From Streptomyces sp. TBY4 (GTDB lineage: Bacteria > Actinomycetota > Actinomycetes > Streptomycetales > Streptomycetaceae): a DNA stretch of 64,000 bases. The translations under genes were made by a program, and so were the position numbers. The notes beneath the pieces were generated by a model. The model was given only the letters and a program-made list of their open reading frames with translations. It was not told the origin of the DNA and ran no database searches. The stretch is from the NCBI RefSeq assembly GCF_024213195.1, contig NZ_JANAVF010000002.1, positions 744,001-808,000 of the forward strand, in the 5' to 3' direction. Below, in pieces: positions 26,121-35,042 of this stretch; the first letter of the stretch is position 1; the number at the start of each line of letters is the position of its first letter.

Positions 26121-27080
26121 ATGACCCAATCGCCCCCCGCCGCGATCGATCCGGCGGACATGACCTGGCCGCCGCCGCCGTTCCGGACCCCCGTGTCCGC
26201 CGTGGTGGACGCGGACGGAGTCCGCCGCTTCGAGGGGATCACCTACGCGACCTCCCCCGGCTACCGCCCCCGGCTGCTCGACGTCCACGTACCCGCGGGT
26301 GAGGGCCCCTTCCCCGTGGTGGTGTGGATCCACGGCGGCGGCTGGCTGGACGGCGACCGGCGCTATCCGCCGCCGACCGTGCCCGTCGAGCTGCTGCACG
26401 GGTCGGTGCTGGGGGCCGGGCTCGCCCTCGTCTCGATCGACTACCGGCACAGCCTGGAGGCCCCCTTCCCGGCCCAGCTGCACGACGTGAAGGCCGCGAT
26501 CCGCTACGTCCGCCGGTTCGCCGCCGACCTGGGCCTGGACCCGGACCGGATCGGCGTCTGGGGCGAGTCCGCCGGCGGTCACCTGGCGGCCCTCGCCGGG
26601 GTCGTCGGCGCGGACACCCCGGACGCGGCGGCCCTGGAGGGCGCACAGGGAGTGGGCGCCGGCGACACCGCCGTACGGGCCGTCGTCGACTGGTACGGGG
26701 TCTCCGACCTGGTCACCCTCTCCGCGCACCCCATGCCGGCGTTCCCGCCGCTGCCCGGCGGAGCCGAGCTCCCCGACCCGTACGAAGCCCTCCTCGGCGC
26801 GTCCGTCGCCGAGCGGCCCGACCTGGCACGGGCCGCGAGCCCGGTCACGTACGCCGTCGAGGGCTCCGACCCGCCGCCGTTCCTCCTGATCCACGGAACC
26901 CTGGACGGGCTGGTCCCGTACAGCCAGAGCGAGGAGCTCGCCGCGGCCCTCGAGAAGGCCGGGGGCGAGGCGGTCCTGACCCCGGTGGAAGGCGCCGACC
27001 ACATCTTCCTCGGCTCGCCCGACATCGGCCGCATCGTCGCCGACAGCGTGGCCTTCCTCGCCCGCCACCTGGGTGTCTGA
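26121..27080 (+). CDS. Alpha/beta hydrolase (hormone-sensitive-lipase type)
   Basis: A 319-residue cytoplasmic esterase. It has the oxyanion-hole motif [10 protein letters not shown], the nucleophile elbow [16 protein letters not shown] (GESAG Ser), the acid in [11 protein letters not shown] and the His in [10 protein letters not shown]. This is the HSL/acetyl-esterase architecture and should cleave short-chain or glycoside acetyl esters. There is no signal peptide. The LacI-type site at its promoter suggests induction by a sugar-like ligand together with the MFS transporter at 35259. It ends before a long bidirectional terminator. Confidence 0.9.
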   Translation: MTQSPPAAIDPADMTWPPPPFRTPVSAVVDADGVRRFEGITYATSPGYRPRLLDVHVPAGEGPFPVVVWIHGGGWLDGDRRYPPPTVPVELLHGSVLGAGLALVSIDYRHSLEAPFPAQLHDVKAAIRYVRRFAADLGLDPDRIGVWGESAGGHLAALAGVVGADTPDAAALEGAQGVGAGDTAVRAVVDWYGVSDLVTLSAHPMPAFPPLPGGAELPDPYEALLGASVAERPDLARAASPVTYAVEGSDPPPFLLIHGTLDGLVPYSQSEELAAALEKAGGEAVLTPVEGADHIFLGSPDIGRIVADSVAFLARHLGV

Positions 27081-27100
27081 GGTTGCCGCCACCGCACGTG

Positions 27101-27143
27101 CCGGTTCCCCCCTCCGCCACTGAACGGCGGAGGGGGGAACCGG
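27101..27143. terminator. Strong bidirectional terminator
   Basis: CCGGTTCCCCCCTCCGCC and GGCGGAGGGGGGAACCGG make a perfect 18-bp stem with a 7-nt loop. It sits between the convergent alpha/beta hydrolase and beta-helix genes. Confidence 0.88.
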
Positions 27144-27177
27144 AGACGGGCCCGGGCGCCGGGGTCCCGGGGGACCG

Positions 27178-28569
27178 TCAGCCGGTGCAGCCGGGGACCG
27201 TGCCGACCGGGCTGCAGTTGTTCGGCCGGTTGGCGCGGACCTCGTCGCCGTTCAGCGTGAGGACGCCGGAGGCCTTGAAGATGCCGCCGCCGTCACCCGC
27301 CCGGTTGTGGGTGACGGTGTTGTTCTTCAGCGTCGTGGTGCCCAGCCCCTCCGGTCCCCCGGCGTGGTAGAGGCCGCCGCCCTGCGCCGTGCCGCCCTTC
27401 GCGGTGGCCGTGTTGCGCAGGACCTTGTTGCGCTCGGCCTTCAGGCTGCCGCCGTCGGGGTTGTCGATGCCGCCGCCCTGCGCCGTGCCGCCCGGCGCCT
27501 CGGCGGTGTTGGCGGTGATCTGGCTGTCGGTCAGCTCCAGGGTGCCGAAGGGGCCCAGCCGGACGCCGCCCCCGCGCGCCGTGCCGTTCTCCGCGACGGC
27601 CCGGTTTCCGCTGATCTTCACCCCGCTCACGGTCATCAGGGCGTTGGTGGCGAGGCCGCCGCCCTGCGCGGTGCCGTTCGGCGCGTCCGAGGTGTTGTCC
27701 GAGATGGAGCCCCCGGTGATTTTCATCGTGCCCGGCTCAAGGACGCCGTTGGAGACGGCGGCGCGCGCGAAACCGCCCCGGGCGAAGGCGCGGTTCTTGT
27801 TGATGACCGTGTTCTCGACGGTGGTCTCGGCGAAGCTGATGATGCCCGCCCCGAAGGCGAAGCTCTGGGTGTCGGCGGTGACGGTCGCGGTGTTCCCGGT
27901 CAGCCGGGAATCGGTGACCGTGAGCGGACCGTCGTTGGCGATGGCGCCACCCGCGGCCCCGCTGCCGAGGTCGGTGCCGCTGTAGACGACGTGGTTCCCG
28001 GTCACCTCGGTCTCGCTGATGCTGCCGGTGCCGGGGTTGTCGATGCCGCCGCCCTGGGCGAACACGTCGGACTGGGACGTATTGCCGGTGAACTTGCTGC
28101 GGGTCACCGTCATCCTGCCGAGGTTGGAGATGCCGCCGCCGCAGGCCAGGCCCGGCGGGTCGGGGAAGGCGGGGCAGTCCGTGGCGAAGCCGCCGCTGAT
28201 CGTCGTGCGGGTGAGCGTGAGGTCGCCCGCCGGGCCGACGAGGAGGATGCGGAACTTCGGGACCTTGTGGCCGCGCTCGTCCCGCTTGATCGTGGCCCCG
28301 CGCCCGTCGATGGTGATCTTGCTGGTGATCACCGGCAGCCCGTTGCCCGGGTTCACGGGGTCGGGCGCCGTCAGCTTGTACGTGCACGAGCGCGCGAGGT
28401 GGAGGGTGTCCGGTCCGGGCGAGCCGTTCGCGGCGTTGATCGCCGCGACGAGATCGGGAACCGAGCAGGGAACCTGCACGGGGGCGGCGTGGGCGGCCGG
28501 GGCGGGGACCGCCACCAACGCACCTGCCACGAGACCGAGGACGGCCGGGACGTGCCGACGACGAGACAT
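27178..28569 (-). CDS. Secreted right-handed beta-helix protein (polymorphic-repeat type)
   Basis: A 463-residue exported protein with a signal peptide ending at AHAA. After a short N-terminal domain (VPDLVAAINAANG) the chain is a parallel beta-helix. Repeats follow the pattern GGGI/L, then two short strands, then ITGN/ISGN, and TAQGGG recurs four times. Such chains resemble the polymorphic outer-membrane-protein repeats used by surface adhesins and some pectate-lyase-like folds. No polysaccharide-lyase catalytic residues are evident, so a binding or structural role at the mycelial surface is the better guess. It is convergent to the alpha/beta hydrolase and downstream of the LacI gene. Confidence 0.82.
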   Translation of the reverse strand: MSRRRHVPAVLGLVAGALVAVPAPAAHAAPVQVPCSVPDLVAAINAANGSPGPDTLHLARSCTYKLTAPDPVNPGNGLPVITSKITIDGRGATIKRDERGHKVPKFRILLVGPAGDLTLTRTTISGGFATDCPAFPDPPGLACGGGISNLGRMTVTRSKFTGNTSQSDVFAQGGGIDNPGTGSISETEVTGNHVVYSGTDLGSGAAGGAIANDGPLTVTDSRLTGNTATVTADTQSFAFGAGIISFAETTVENTVINKNRAFARGGFARAAVSNGVLEPGTMKITGGSISDNTSDAPNGTAQGGGLATNALMTVSGVKISGNRAVAENGTARGGGVRLGPFGTLELTDSQITANTAEAPGGTAQGGGIDNPDGGSLKAERNKVLRNTATAKGGTAQGGGLYHAGGPEGLGTTTLKNNTVTHNRAGDGGGIFKASGVLTLNGDEVRANRPNNCSPVGTVPGCTG

Positions 28570-28783
28570 CGGAGGACTCCTCCTTCTGGGCTGCGCTGAG
28601 CTGCGCTGCGGGGCCGGCCGTCACGGGACCGCGACCGGCCGAGCCCAGCCGACCACGCGCGAGCGCCGCAGGCTCCCCGGCTTGGTCCGGACAGGCGGGC
28701 GGACAGCCCGTACGGAGCACGAACGCGTGCGAACGGGCCAAGGGCCCGAAGGCGTGCTCGCGACGGAGGGCCAGGCCCGGCCC

Positions 28784-29797
28784 TCAGGAGGTCTCGCGCT
28801 GGACCAGGACCGCCTCTATGTCGGGCACGGGCGCCGTGGTGCCGGTCTCGATCAGCTCGTGCACGGCGTCGGCGACCATGGCCGGCGAGGCCAGGTCCAG
28901 GCGGATCGAGGTCAGCGGCGGTTCCTGGAGCGCGGAGAGGACCAGGTCGTCGGAGCCCACGACCGCCACGTCCCGCGGTACGGAGATCCCTTCGGCCCGC
29001 AGCGCATGGAGGAGCAGGGCGGCGTACTCGTCGTTGTACGCGAACACGGAGTCCAGCCCGAGGCTCCGCCAGCGCCTGGCCAGCGCGATCGCGGACTCCC
29101 GGGTGTACGAGAGCTCCACCGGGGTCACGGTCGCCATGTGGCGGGCGGCGACGGATTCGGCGCCGGCGAGCCGGGGCGCGGCGAACAGGCCGAGGCCGCG
29201 TTCCTGGGGCATGACCACGCCGATACGGGTCCGGCCGCGGGCGATCAGGTGCTCGGCGGCGGTGGCGCCGATCAGGGCGTGGTCGAAGCCGATGGTGTGC
29301 ACGCCCGGTACGGGGCGGGCGGCGAAGGCGAGCAGCCCCCGCACTCCGGCGCGCCGCAGCAGCTCGGCGGCCTGCGCGGTGAGGCGGTCGCCGTCGAGGG
29401 CGATGACGGCCGCCGGACGCAGTTCCGCCCAGGCGCGGGCGGCGTCGAGGGGATCGGTGAAGCGCCCGGCGTGCAGGACCGCGGTGTAGCCGTGCCGGTC
29501 CAGCTCGCTGTGCAGGTCGTCGACCCAGTCGCTGACGAGGCGGCCGACCGCGGAGATCGACGAGGGCATCAGGACGAGGTTGCTGCGGCCGGCCCGCAGG
29601 GACCGGGCCGCGGCGTGCGGTACGTAGCCGAGCTGCCGGGCGGCGTCGAGGACGCGCGCGCGGGCGGCCTCGCCGACGCGGTGCCCCTGGGTGTCGTTGA
29701 GGACGAAGGAGACCGTGGCGCGGGACACCCCGGCGAGACGGGCCACGTCGGCGCTGGTCGGGGACGCCGGTACCGGCACAGGAGTCTCTTTGGCCAT
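28784..29797 (-). CDS. LacI-family transcriptional regulator
   Basis: A 337-residue LacI/GalR protein. The HTH is ADVARLAGVSRATVSFVLND, the hinge LGYVPHAAARSLRAGRSN, and the sensor domain includes FAYNDEYAALLLHAL and VAVVGSDDL. The ATG at 29797 gives the standard length. A site GTTACACGAGTTAG lies 50 bp upstream, and similar TTACACGTGTAA sites precede the alpha/beta hydrolase (26121) and the MFS transporter (35259). The protein therefore looks autoregulated and in control of a scattered local regulon. The effector is unknown. Confidence 0.9.
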   Translation of the reverse strand: MAKETPVPVPASPTSADVARLAGVSRATVSFVLNDTQGHRVGEAARARVLDAARQLGYVPHAAARSLRAGRSNLVLMPSSISAVGRLVSDWVDDLHSELDRHGYTAVLHAGRFTDPLDAARAWAELRPAAVIALDGDRLTAQAAELLRRAGVRGLLAFAARPVPGVHTIGFDHALIGATAAEHLIARGRTRIGVVMPQERGLGLFAAPRLAGAESVAARHMATVTPVELSYTRESAIALARRWRSLGLDSVFAYNDEYAALLLHALRAEGISVPRDVAVVGSDDLVLSALQEPPLTSIRLDLASPAMVADAVHELIETGTTAPVPDIEAVLVQRETS

Positions 29798-29846
29798 GAC
29801 GTCGATCGACGCTCCTTTTGATCGGCTCGATGCCTTCCCTTCGAAG

Positions 29847-29860
29847 GTTACACGAGTTAG
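29847..29860. promoter_or_regulatory. Operator before the LacI gene
   Basis: GTTACACGAGTTAG is a variant of the TTACACGTGTAA site. It lies 50 bp upstream of the regulator's start codon, consistent with autoregulation. Confidence 0.6.
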
Positions 29861-29926
29861 ATCAAGGGAGCGGGGGCCCGCCCGGATGGGCGGAGGGCTC
29901 CGGAGGAGGACCGGCCTCGCGTGGAA

Positions 29927-29958
29927 CCGCCGGTCGGCGTGATCGTGCCGACCGGCGG
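29927..29958 (-). terminator. Terminator after the FG-GAP gene
   Basis: CCGCCGGTCGGC and GCCGACCGGCGG make a perfect 12-bp stem with an 8-nt loop. It begins 20 bp after the FG-GAP stop codon at 29979. Confidence 0.8.
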
Positions 29959-29978
29959 GGGAGTGGCGCGGGAGTCCG

Positions 29979-31424
29979 TCAGTGGTACAGCACCGCGCCG
30001 AAGCGGAGGGACTTGTAGTCCTCCGGTCGCGTGGTGAGGTCGGACAGGCCGAAGTCGGTCGAGCCGGTGCCGCCGATGACGCCGGTGGCGCTGATGGGGA
30101 GTTTCCAGGCCCGTCCGGTGTAGGCGTCCTCGCCGTATCCGCCCACGTACAGCTCGGGACGGCCGTTCTTGTCACTGTCGATCAGGGCGACGTCGCTGCC
30201 GAAGTGGTCTTCTCGCTCGGCGGTGTTCGGGATGCCGGTGGAGTTCTGGGTCAGGGCCTTGGCCCCGGTGCCCGTGATGCCGGTCGGGCCGCCGCGCAGG
30301 ACGGTGATCGCTCCGGTGTCCTTCTGTGCGTCGGTGGCGCCGTCTTCCGTCGGTGCGCCGATGACGATATCGGCGTAGCCGTCGCCGTTGGTGTCGCCGA
30401 CGGTCACCGTGCGGCCCCAGGCGTCGAAACTCTCGTCCGCACCGGGGATGCCGTCCTTGCCCTGGACGAGGACCTGCGGCTTGAGGGTTTCGTGCACGCC
30501 CTTGGGGCCGCCGTACGTGACGTGGACCTCGCCCTCAGGCGATCCGGGGCCCGAGTAGGCTTGCGGGTCGCCGCTGACCAGGTCGAGGTATCCGTCCTTG
30601 TTGATGTCGCCGAACTCGAAGGGACCGTCTCCGGTGGCGAATTTGCTCCCGGTGGGCAGCAGTGCTCCGGTGGGCGAGGTGGTCAGCAGCGTGGCGATGG
30701 GACCGTCGGGGTAGTGAAAGTCTCTGACCACGATGTCGGAGCGGCCGTCGCCGGTCATGTCCGCGATGGCGAGTCCTCGGGGCCGGAACCCGTCCTTGGC
30801 GAGGGTGTCACGGAACGTGCCCTTGTAGGCGGGCTTCCCGGTGCGGTCGAAGGGGCCGAACATGGCCACGATGCCGGTCTTCGTGGGTTCCGAGCCGGGG
30901 ACGGAGTTGTCGACGGCCACCACGGCGTCGGGCTTGCCGTCGCCGTTGAGGTCACCGATCTTGAGGTCCCGGACCCTGGTGCGGGGGCTGAGGACCGAGC
31001 CCGGGTTGAGGACGGCCGATCCGGTGAAGCCGGGTTCCTTTCCGCCGAAGTACACGTTCGTGCCGCTGATCAGGTCGTCGTAGCCGTCCCGGTCCAGGTC
31101 CCCGTGATCCTTCCCGTGGGAGTCCCACATTTCCTTGAGGGGCGGCACGTGGGGGCCGGAGGGGTCGAGCACGACGGCGCGGTCGTTGCGGAACCCTTCG
31201 GCGGATCCGTAGAGGAGGGCCAGCGCGCCCGCATTTGCCTTGCCGCGTACTTCCGTGGTCGGGGCGGTGATGAGGAGGTCGGGGTAGCCGTCGCCGTTGA
31301 AGTCGGCTTGGGCCCGCGGCTTGGCCGCGTTGGTGGCGGCGCCGGCGGTGGTCGGCGTCAGGCCGATGGCGGCGAGAGCCGTTATGCCGGTGACGGCGAA
31401 GGTCATGGTGGAGCGCGTGCGCAA
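29979..31424 (-). CDS. Secreted FG-GAP/VCBS repeat protein
   Basis: A 481-residue exported protein. I place the start at TTG 31424, which lies 5 nt after AGGGGGG; an ATG at 31406 is the alternative. A signal peptide ends near TAGAA. The mature chain is a seven-bladed beta-propeller of integrin-alpha-like FG-GAP repeats with Ca2+-binding loops: DFNGDGYPDLL, DLDRDGYDDLI, DLNGDGKPDAV, DMTGDGRSDIV, DINKDGYLDLV, DTNGDGYADIV and DSDKNGRPELY. There is no catalytic domain. Such proteins are abundant in streptomycetes and are thought to mediate binding outside the cell. Neighbours give no functional clue. Confidence 0.87.
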   Translation of the reverse strand: MRTRSTMTFAVTGITALAAIGLTPTTAGAATNAAKPRAQADFNGDGYPDLLITAPTTEVRGKANAGALALLYGSAEGFRNDRAVVLDPSGPHVPPLKEMWDSHGKDHGDLDRDGYDDLISGTNVYFGGKEPGFTGSAVLNPGSVLSPRTRVRDLKIGDLNGDGKPDAVVAVDNSVPGSEPTKTGIVAMFGPFDRTGKPAYKGTFRDTLAKDGFRPRGLAIADMTGDGRSDIVVRDFHYPDGPIATLLTTSPTGALLPTGSKFATGDGPFEFGDINKDGYLDLVSGDPQAYSGPGSPEGEVHVTYGGPKGVHETLKPQVLVQGKDGIPGADESFDAWGRTVTVGDTNGDGYADIVIGAPTEDGATDAQKDTGAITVLRGGPTGITGTGAKALTQNSTGIPNTAEREDHFGSDVALIDSDKNGRPELYVGGYGEDAYTGRAWKLPISATGVIGGTGSTDFGLSDLTTRPEDYKSLRFGAVLYH

Positions 31425-31697
31425 GGTTTCCCCCCTGGTGGTGAACAAGATGAACAGTCCCTCCCACCGGTGATCAAATCATCCGCGTCCGGTGGAGACG
31501 GAGGTCGGCCCCGCTCCTGGGGAGGGCGGGCGCCGCGTCCGGCCCTGCGGCCGGTGCGGAGCGCTTCACGATCGGCGTCCCGTACGGAGCCTTCCCTTCG
31601 TCCGGACCGGCCCGGGATACTCGACCTCGACCTCGACCTCGCCCCCGGCAACGTCTGCTCGGGGCGTTTGTCCACCTGTGGTCAAGGGGGCGTGGAC

Positions 31698-32165
31698 ATG
31701 CTGGAGCGATTCAGGCGGAGTGCGGCTCGTGCAGTTGCGGTGGGGCTGGCGACGGCGGGACTCGCCGCACTGGCCTCCGCGCCCGCGCACGCGGCTGCCG
31801 GGGACTGTTCGCTGGCCGGGTGCTCGATCACCTACAACTACTCCGGCATCTCGGCAACCGCGGTGCGGGACTGGACGTGCGACTCGGGCACCACCGGTAC
31901 CTCGTCCACGGGATGCGTGTCGCTGTCCTACACGGAGTGGCTGAGCAACGGCGAGCGCACTCCCGGGAGGAGCGACGATCGGGGCGGCGACTGGGACGCG
32001 TTCCGGGTGGACGCGGGCTGGTGTTACCTGGTCGAGCTGCACGCACCGGGGAAGAAGTGGCACATGCGCTATGACCGGCGCGGAAGCTCCACACCGGTGT
32101 ACGTGAAGGTGGAGGACTACGGGACGGCGTACATCCGGGGCCAGTCCACGACCTCCTGCCCTTGA
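31698..32165 (+). CDS. Small secreted cysteine-containing protein of unknown function
   Basis: A 155-residue protein with a clear Sec signal peptide (VAVGLATAGLAALASAPAHA). The mature part of about 120 residues has six cysteines and conserved-looking aromatic segments (ITYNYSGIS, SLSYTEWLSNGERT, WDAFRVDAGWCYLVE). The ATG is 8 nt after AAGGGGG. I do not recognise the family. Size, disulfide potential and lack of catalytic motifs fit a secreted binding or inhibitor-like protein. It stands alone, divergent from the FG-GAP gene and convergent with the carboxylesterase. Confidence 0.78.
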   Translation: MLERFRRSAARAVAVGLATAGLAALASAPAHAAAGDCSLAGCSITYNYSGISATAVRDWTCDSGTTGTSSTGCVSLSYTEWLSNGERTPGRSDDRGGDWDAFRVDAGWCYLVELHAPGKKWHMRYDRRGSSTPVYVKVEDYGTAYIRGQSTTSCP

Positions 32166-32194
32166 TCGGGTGAGTCCGGGAGCAGGGGCGGGGT

Positions 32195-33751
32195 TCAGGC
32201 CGGCCGGTCGGCGGTTCGCTCGTGCAGGCGCAAGGAGTCGCCTGCGAGGTCGTCGAGCGCGGTGACCACGGAGTCGAAGCGCATCGTCGTGCGGGTGCCC
32301 TTCTCGTACGGGTTCCACCTCGGCATGCCGGGGTGGTTCGGGTCGCCGGTGCGGGCGAAGGCGATCCAGGCCTCGTGCATGGTGCGGGCGAGGCCGTCGC
32401 GGACGGCGGGGTTCAGCCCTGCCGTCAGGGGGGCGTGGGCCCACTGGTCGAAGTTGGCGAAGGCGAAGGGCAGTTCGAGGCAGTGCGCGGCCCCGAGCCG
32501 GCCGTCGTAGGCGACGGCGGGGAGGTCGAACTGGTAGGCCCACACGGGGTGTTCCGTCTGGGCCCGTGCTTCGGCGAGCCTGAGAGCGGGGACCCGGAAG
32601 AGCTCGTCGGTGATGAGGTCCATCAGGACGTCCGCCGGTCCGGCCCCCGGCCGGGCACGCTCGTACGCCGCGTACACGCCGGGGGCGGCTTCGGGGCCGA
32701 AGGTGTCCGCGATCCGGGCGGTCACCCGGTCCGGGTCGGCCGTGGCGTACGCCTCGTTCAGGGCGAAGCCGAAGTTGGCCTCCTCCCGGGTCCAGCCGAT
32801 CATCACCTCGATGCCGGCCGCGGCCCCGTGCAGCAGGGACTCGGCGGGGTGCCGGGGCAAGGTCACGCCGTCGATCACGGGCAGGAAGGGCGTCGGCCAG
32901 TAGCCCCAGCGTGTCGTCCGGCCGAAGAGCCCACCGGTGGCGCCGATCAGTGCCGGCCACGGGAGGGCGCGCAGCTCGGCCAGAGTCTTGACCCCGGCGA
33001 GCTCCATGAAGGCGGCGGTGCGCTCCAGGGAGGCTTCGGGCGTGGGGAGGTCCAGTCCGAAGGGCGGGCTCATCAGGATCACCCGGCGGATCAGGCCCTG
33101 GGATTCCGGCAGTCCGGCAAGGGCAGCGGTGGACACCGCGCCCCCCGACTGGCCCGCGACGGTGATCGAGTCCGGGTCGCCACCGAAGGCGGCGATGTTG
33201 TCCCGTACCCAGCGCAGGGCGGTGAGCTGGTCGGTCAGCCAGTGGTTGGCGCCGGATCCCTTCGGCTCGTCCTCGGAGCCGGTGTAGAGGTAACCGAGCG
33301 CACCTATGCGGTAGTTGATGCTGACGACGACCAGGTCGCCGTCGCGGGAGAAGGTCGCGCCGGAGTAGTTCGGAAGCGACCCGGAGCCGGAGACGAAGCC
33401 GCCGCCGTGGATCCAGACCAGCACGGGTCGCCGGGCGTCGTCGGCCGCGGGCGTCCAGATGTCGAGGGTCAGGCAGTCCTCGTCGAAGGGCGGCGAGCCG
33501 TGCCCGCCGAGGACGGGGTCGCCGCCCTCCAGGTGCATCTGCGGGGCGCTGGGGCCGTCCGCGGTCGCGTCCCGGGTGCCGGTCCAGCCCGGGTGCGGCC
33601 GGGCGGGCCGCCAGCGCTGCTCGCCGACCGGGGGTGCCGCGTAGGGCACGGCCCGGAAGACGGCGAGCCCGTCCTCGAACGTCCCGCGGAGCGAGCCCGG
33701 GGGTGCGTGTACGTGTGCCACGGGCTGATCGGGTCCTGGGGGCACTGGCAT
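32195..33751 (-). CDS. Type B carboxylesterase (cytoplasmic)
   Basis: A 518-residue esterase of the cholinesterase/para-nitrobenzyl esterase family. It shows VLVWIHGGGFVSGSGS (oxyanion hole), DCLTLDIWTP, and the nucleophile region TVAGQSGGAVSTAAL. The elbow is GQSGG rather than the usual GESAG. The catalytic His lies in AHCLELPF. It has no signal peptide. Its promoter contains the same CGATAAATTGGCG plus GTCAAT operator as the salicylate operon, so it may release a phenolic acid from an ester inside the cell. That link is inferred from the shared site only. Confidence 0.9.
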   Translation of the reverse strand: MPVPPGPDQPVAHVHAPPGSLRGTFEDGLAVFRAVPYAAPPVGEQRWRPARPHPGWTGTRDATADGPSAPQMHLEGGDPVLGGHGSPPFDEDCLTLDIWTPAADDARRPVLVWIHGGGFVSGSGSLPNYSGATFSRDGDLVVVSINYRIGALGYLYTGSEDEPKGSGANHWLTDQLTALRWVRDNIAAFGGDPDSITVAGQSGGAVSTAALAGLPESQGLIRRVILMSPPFGLDLPTPEASLERTAAFMELAGVKTLAELRALPWPALIGATGGLFGRTTRWGYWPTPFLPVIDGVTLPRHPAESLLHGAAAGIEVMIGWTREEANFGFALNEAYATADPDRVTARIADTFGPEAAPGVYAAYERARPGAGPADVLMDLITDELFRVPALRLAEARAQTEHPVWAYQFDLPAVAYDGRLGAAHCLELPFAFANFDQWAHAPLTAGLNPAVRDGLARTMHEAWIAFARTGDPNHPGMPRWNPYEKGTRTTMRFDSVVTALDDLAGDSLRLHERTADRPA

Positions 33752-33800
33752 GAGTCGATCCTTCCTGGGCTGCGCGCCGGGCGCGCGCCGACCTGCTGAG

Positions 33801-33829
33801 GGTATGGCGATAAATTGGCGACAGTCAAT
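33801..33829 (-). promoter_or_regulatory. Promoter-operator of the carboxylesterase, shared with the salicylate operon
   Basis: On the minus strand TTGACT is followed after 16 bp by CATACC. The palindrome ATTGGCGACAGTCAAT lies at 33814-33829, and CGATAAATTGGCG at 33808-33820 is identical to 25358-25370. Distances to the start codons (about 50-60 bp) also match. Confidence 0.7.
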
Positions 33830-33848
33830 GTTCCGCGATAACCCTCCC

Positions 33849-34571
33849 TCACAGCCAGAGGGTGTCGGCCGCCATCCGTTCCGCCTCCGTCTTCAGCAGC
33901 GGTGCGAACGCCCGCCACAGGAGCAGGCAGGCCCCCGTGGCGGCCAGGGCGCCGGCGAAGGTGTCGCTCAGCCACTGGGCGTGCTGCCAGGTGCGGCTCC
34001 ACATCATGGCGCCGGTGTAGGCCGCGCCGAACAGCCACCACCAGCGTCGCCCGCCCGGCGGGAACAGCACCACCGCGGCCGCGATCACCAGGGCCACCGC
34101 GCTGAAGACCTGGCCGGAGGGGTACGAGCCGTCGTTGACCAGGACCCAGGTGTGCGGCGGCCGCGGTCGGTCGGCGAGCTGCTTGAGCGGCAGCACCAGG
34201 AGCAGGTTGGCCACGATGGCCGCGGTGAACACGAAGAGCGCCGACCGCCAGCGCCCGTACATCGACAGGCAGCCGATCAGCAGCAGCGGCAGGACCGTGC
34301 CGAGCGGTCCGCCCAGCCGGTCGAGCACGGTGGCGAACCCGCTGGCGCTGTCGGCGGGCGAACCAGTCAGTGAGGCGTCCCACGCGTCGTCGAAGCCCTG
34401 GAAGAAGGGCTGTTCGTCCAGGCGCAGGAGCAGTCCCATCAGTACGGACAGCAGGGTCAGCGCCGCGCCCCAGGCGAGGGCGTGACGGGGTGGAGCCGCG
34501 GGTACGGGGCGCCGGGGCGGCCGGGTGGGGATCGGGGGCGGGGTGACGGCGTGACCGGGGAAGCGGGACAT
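33849..34571 (-). CDS. PAP2-superfamily membrane phosphatase with altered motif 2
   Basis: A 240-residue protein with a Pro-rich N-terminus and about six helices. Motif 1 is KQLADRPRP and motif 3 is SRTWQHAQWLSD, both as expected for type 2 phosphatidic acid phosphatases. Motif 2 reads YPSGQ where the family has PSGH, so the motif 2 histidine is replaced by Gln. Activity is likely reduced or changed. Possible substrates are lipid phosphates or undecaprenyl pyrophosphate. The ATG follows AAAGG. It is divergent from an MFS gene across a 687-bp gap. Confidence 0.88.
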   Translation of the reverse strand: MSRFPGHAVTPPPIPTRPPRRPVPAAPPRHALAWGAALTLLSVLMGLLLRLDEQPFFQGFDDAWDASLTGSPADSASGFATVLDRLGGPLGTVLPLLLIGCLSMYGRWRSALFVFTAAIVANLLLVLPLKQLADRPRPPHTWVLVNDGSYPSGQVFSAVALVIAAAVVLFPPGGRRWWWLFGAAYTGAMMWSRTWQHAQWLSDTFAGALAATGACLLLWRAFAPLLKTEAERMAADTLWL

Positions 34572-34917
34572 GGCGAAACCTTTCGCGGCCGCCTCCTCCG
34601 CGGTGGGGGTGCGTGGGGAGGCGGGCGGACGAGCGCGAAGCGCGGGGACGGGCGGAACGGAAGCGGGCGCGCCTGGGGCCCGAGGGGCGGGCGGAAACTG
34701 CGCGCCGGGGGACGGGGGCACCGCGCACCGGGTCGGGTGAGTGGGTCCGGGCAGGTCGGCACGACGGCGGGGCCGCAGGGGTGGGCGGGCTCGGCCGGGG
34801 CGGGCGGCGGCGGGGCCGTCGCGGTGCGGCACGGAGTATTGCGGAAGCGTGACCGCCGCCACAAGGGCAAGAGGGTTCTCGGCCGCGCCGGACCCGCCCG
34901 GAGGCTGCATTCGATTG

Positions 34918-34931
34918 GTTACACGTGATCG
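34918..34931. promoter_or_regulatory. TTACACGTGTAA-like operator, upstream copy
   Basis: GTTACACGTGATCG keeps the left half-site and centre of the palindrome. It lies 65 bp upstream of the proposed -35 box of the MFS promoter. Confidence 0.6.
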
Positions 34932-34982
34932 AACTGGCCTTGGAGTACGGGTCACGATCTGTACGAAGCCCTGCGCCAACCC

Positions 34983-35012
34983 TTGGCTAGACCGGGGAAC
35001 GGGTGCTACACA
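34983..35012 (+). promoter_or_regulatory. Possible MFS promoter
   Basis: TTGGCT (34983-34988) and TACACA (35007-35012) are 18 bp apart, with the operator at 35029-35042 just downstream of the expected start. The match to consensus is only fair, and a ~240-nt leader would result. Confidence 0.4.
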
Positions 35013-35028
35013 GTGTCCAGCACCTGAA

Positions 35029-35042
35029 GTGACACGTGTAAC
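35029..35042. promoter_or_regulatory. TTACACGTGTAA-like operator, downstream copy
   Basis: GTGACACGTGTAAC matches 13 of 14 positions of the GTTACACGTGTAAC consensus. Together with the copy at 34918 it brackets the predicted MFS promoter. Confidence 0.7.

Noticed and set aside
28766..28785. A 7-bp hairpin (GAGGGCC/GGCCCTC) at the 3' end of the LacI gene.
   Set aside because: Short stem in very GC-rich DNA and overlapping the stop codon; too weak to call a terminator.
34482..34928. Plus-strand frames in the 34.5-35.2 kb gap.
   Set aside because: Composition is Arg/Gly only, with no ribosome site and partial overlap with the PAP2 gene. The region is better explained as regulatory DNA.
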